From: UBA8106 sp913052135
GTDB lineage: Bacteria > Acidobacteriota > Vicinamibacteria > Vicinamibacterales > UBA823
DNA: 64,000 nt
Direction: 5' to 3'
Assembly (NCBI GenBank): GCA_913052135.1
Contig: CAJXDY010000001.1
Coordinates: 42,081 to 106,080 of the forward strand
The first letter of the stretch is position 1. Every line of letters begins with the position of its first letter. A program made the translations under genes and the position numbers. The notes under the pieces are model-generated. The model did not search any database. It had not been told where the DNA came from and saw nothing but the letters and a program-made list of their open reading frames with translations. Below are positions 63,996 to 64,000 of this stretch, piece after piece.

Positions 63996-64000
63996 GTCTC

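Noticed and set aside
1..64000. CRISPR arrays, insertion sequences, prophage or rRNA
   Set aside because: No direct-repeat arrays, transposase or integrase motifs, phage genes or rRNA segments are evident on reading; gene order is compact throughout.

Overview
The window is a gene-dense bacterial chromosome segment of about 50% GC by eye, with no mobile element, CRISPR array or rRNA. The gene content suggests an aquatic, probably marine, Gram-negative heterotroph of the Acidobacteriota (Vicinamibacteria-like). The hints are DUF5916 outer-membrane proteins, S55 (SpoIVB-type) peptidases, S9 peptidases, Tat-exported amidohydrolases and aminotransferases, bactofilin, BamD and several sulfatases. 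This taxonomic call is inference from gene families, not from a marker gene.

Layout. 1-6061: the 5' part of an ABC ATPase, then two sulfatases and a PhoD-like phosphatase. 6103-12563: a threonine/aspartate-family operon (hom, thrC, a TIGR00300/LOR-SDH family gene, lysC, asd), preceded by a promoter, a Thr-rich 44-codon leader ORF and an antiterminator/terminator pair. 12610-19073: a DMT transporter divergent from an amino-sugar cluster (AgaS-like SIS protein, two PfkB kinases, exported glycosylasparaginase, Gfo/Idh oxidoreductase). 19148-24698: an exported HisC-like aminotransferase, then a glutamine-synthetase-like ligase, a PuuD-like hydrolase, an SDR and an ALDH, which looks like a gamma-glutamylated-amine pathway. 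24769-34092: an outer-membrane DUF5916 protein, a DnaQ-type exonuclease, a Yip1 protein, an exported class V aminotransferase, an S9 peptidase, a third sulfatase and a YdcF protein. 34136-37966: bactofilin, tRNA-Gly(CCC), two sugar-nucleotide genes and pgsA. 38013-45738 (minus strand): a tightly overlapping operon aroC-def-fmt-rsmB-PASTA-rpe-thioesterase-epimerase-bamD. 45852-51304 (minus): S55 peptidase, beta-propeller protein and SpmA-SpmB fusion. 51399-63995: an aromatic amino acid superoperon aroDE-trpEGDCFBA-aroQ-aroF-tyrA-like, followed by a JAMM peptidase, leucyl aminopeptidase and a small membrane protein.

The most notable discovery is a pair of ribosome-mediated transcription attenuators that no gene finder would list. 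One sits before hom: its leader peptide carries a Thr-Thr-Thr run in a Thr/Val/Ile-rich stretch. The other sits before aroDE: its leader peptide carries Trp-Trp followed by Phe-Phe-Tyr-Phe. Each has a recognisable sigma70-type promoter, a leader ORF, a perfect or near-perfect antiterminator helix (10 and 11 bp) using the end of the leader ORF, and a mutually exclusive intrinsic terminator ending just before the first enzyme gene. The geometry fits the classical stalled-ribosome model. The second leader appears matched to an operon that feeds all three aromatic amino acids.

Other points of interest are a TIGR00300 (ornithine-cyclodeaminase-like) gene inside the threonine operon, a catalytically stripped and truncated TyrA, a plant-like bifunctional AroDE, and sporulation-family proteins (S55, SpmAB) in what looks like a Gram-negative non-sporulator.
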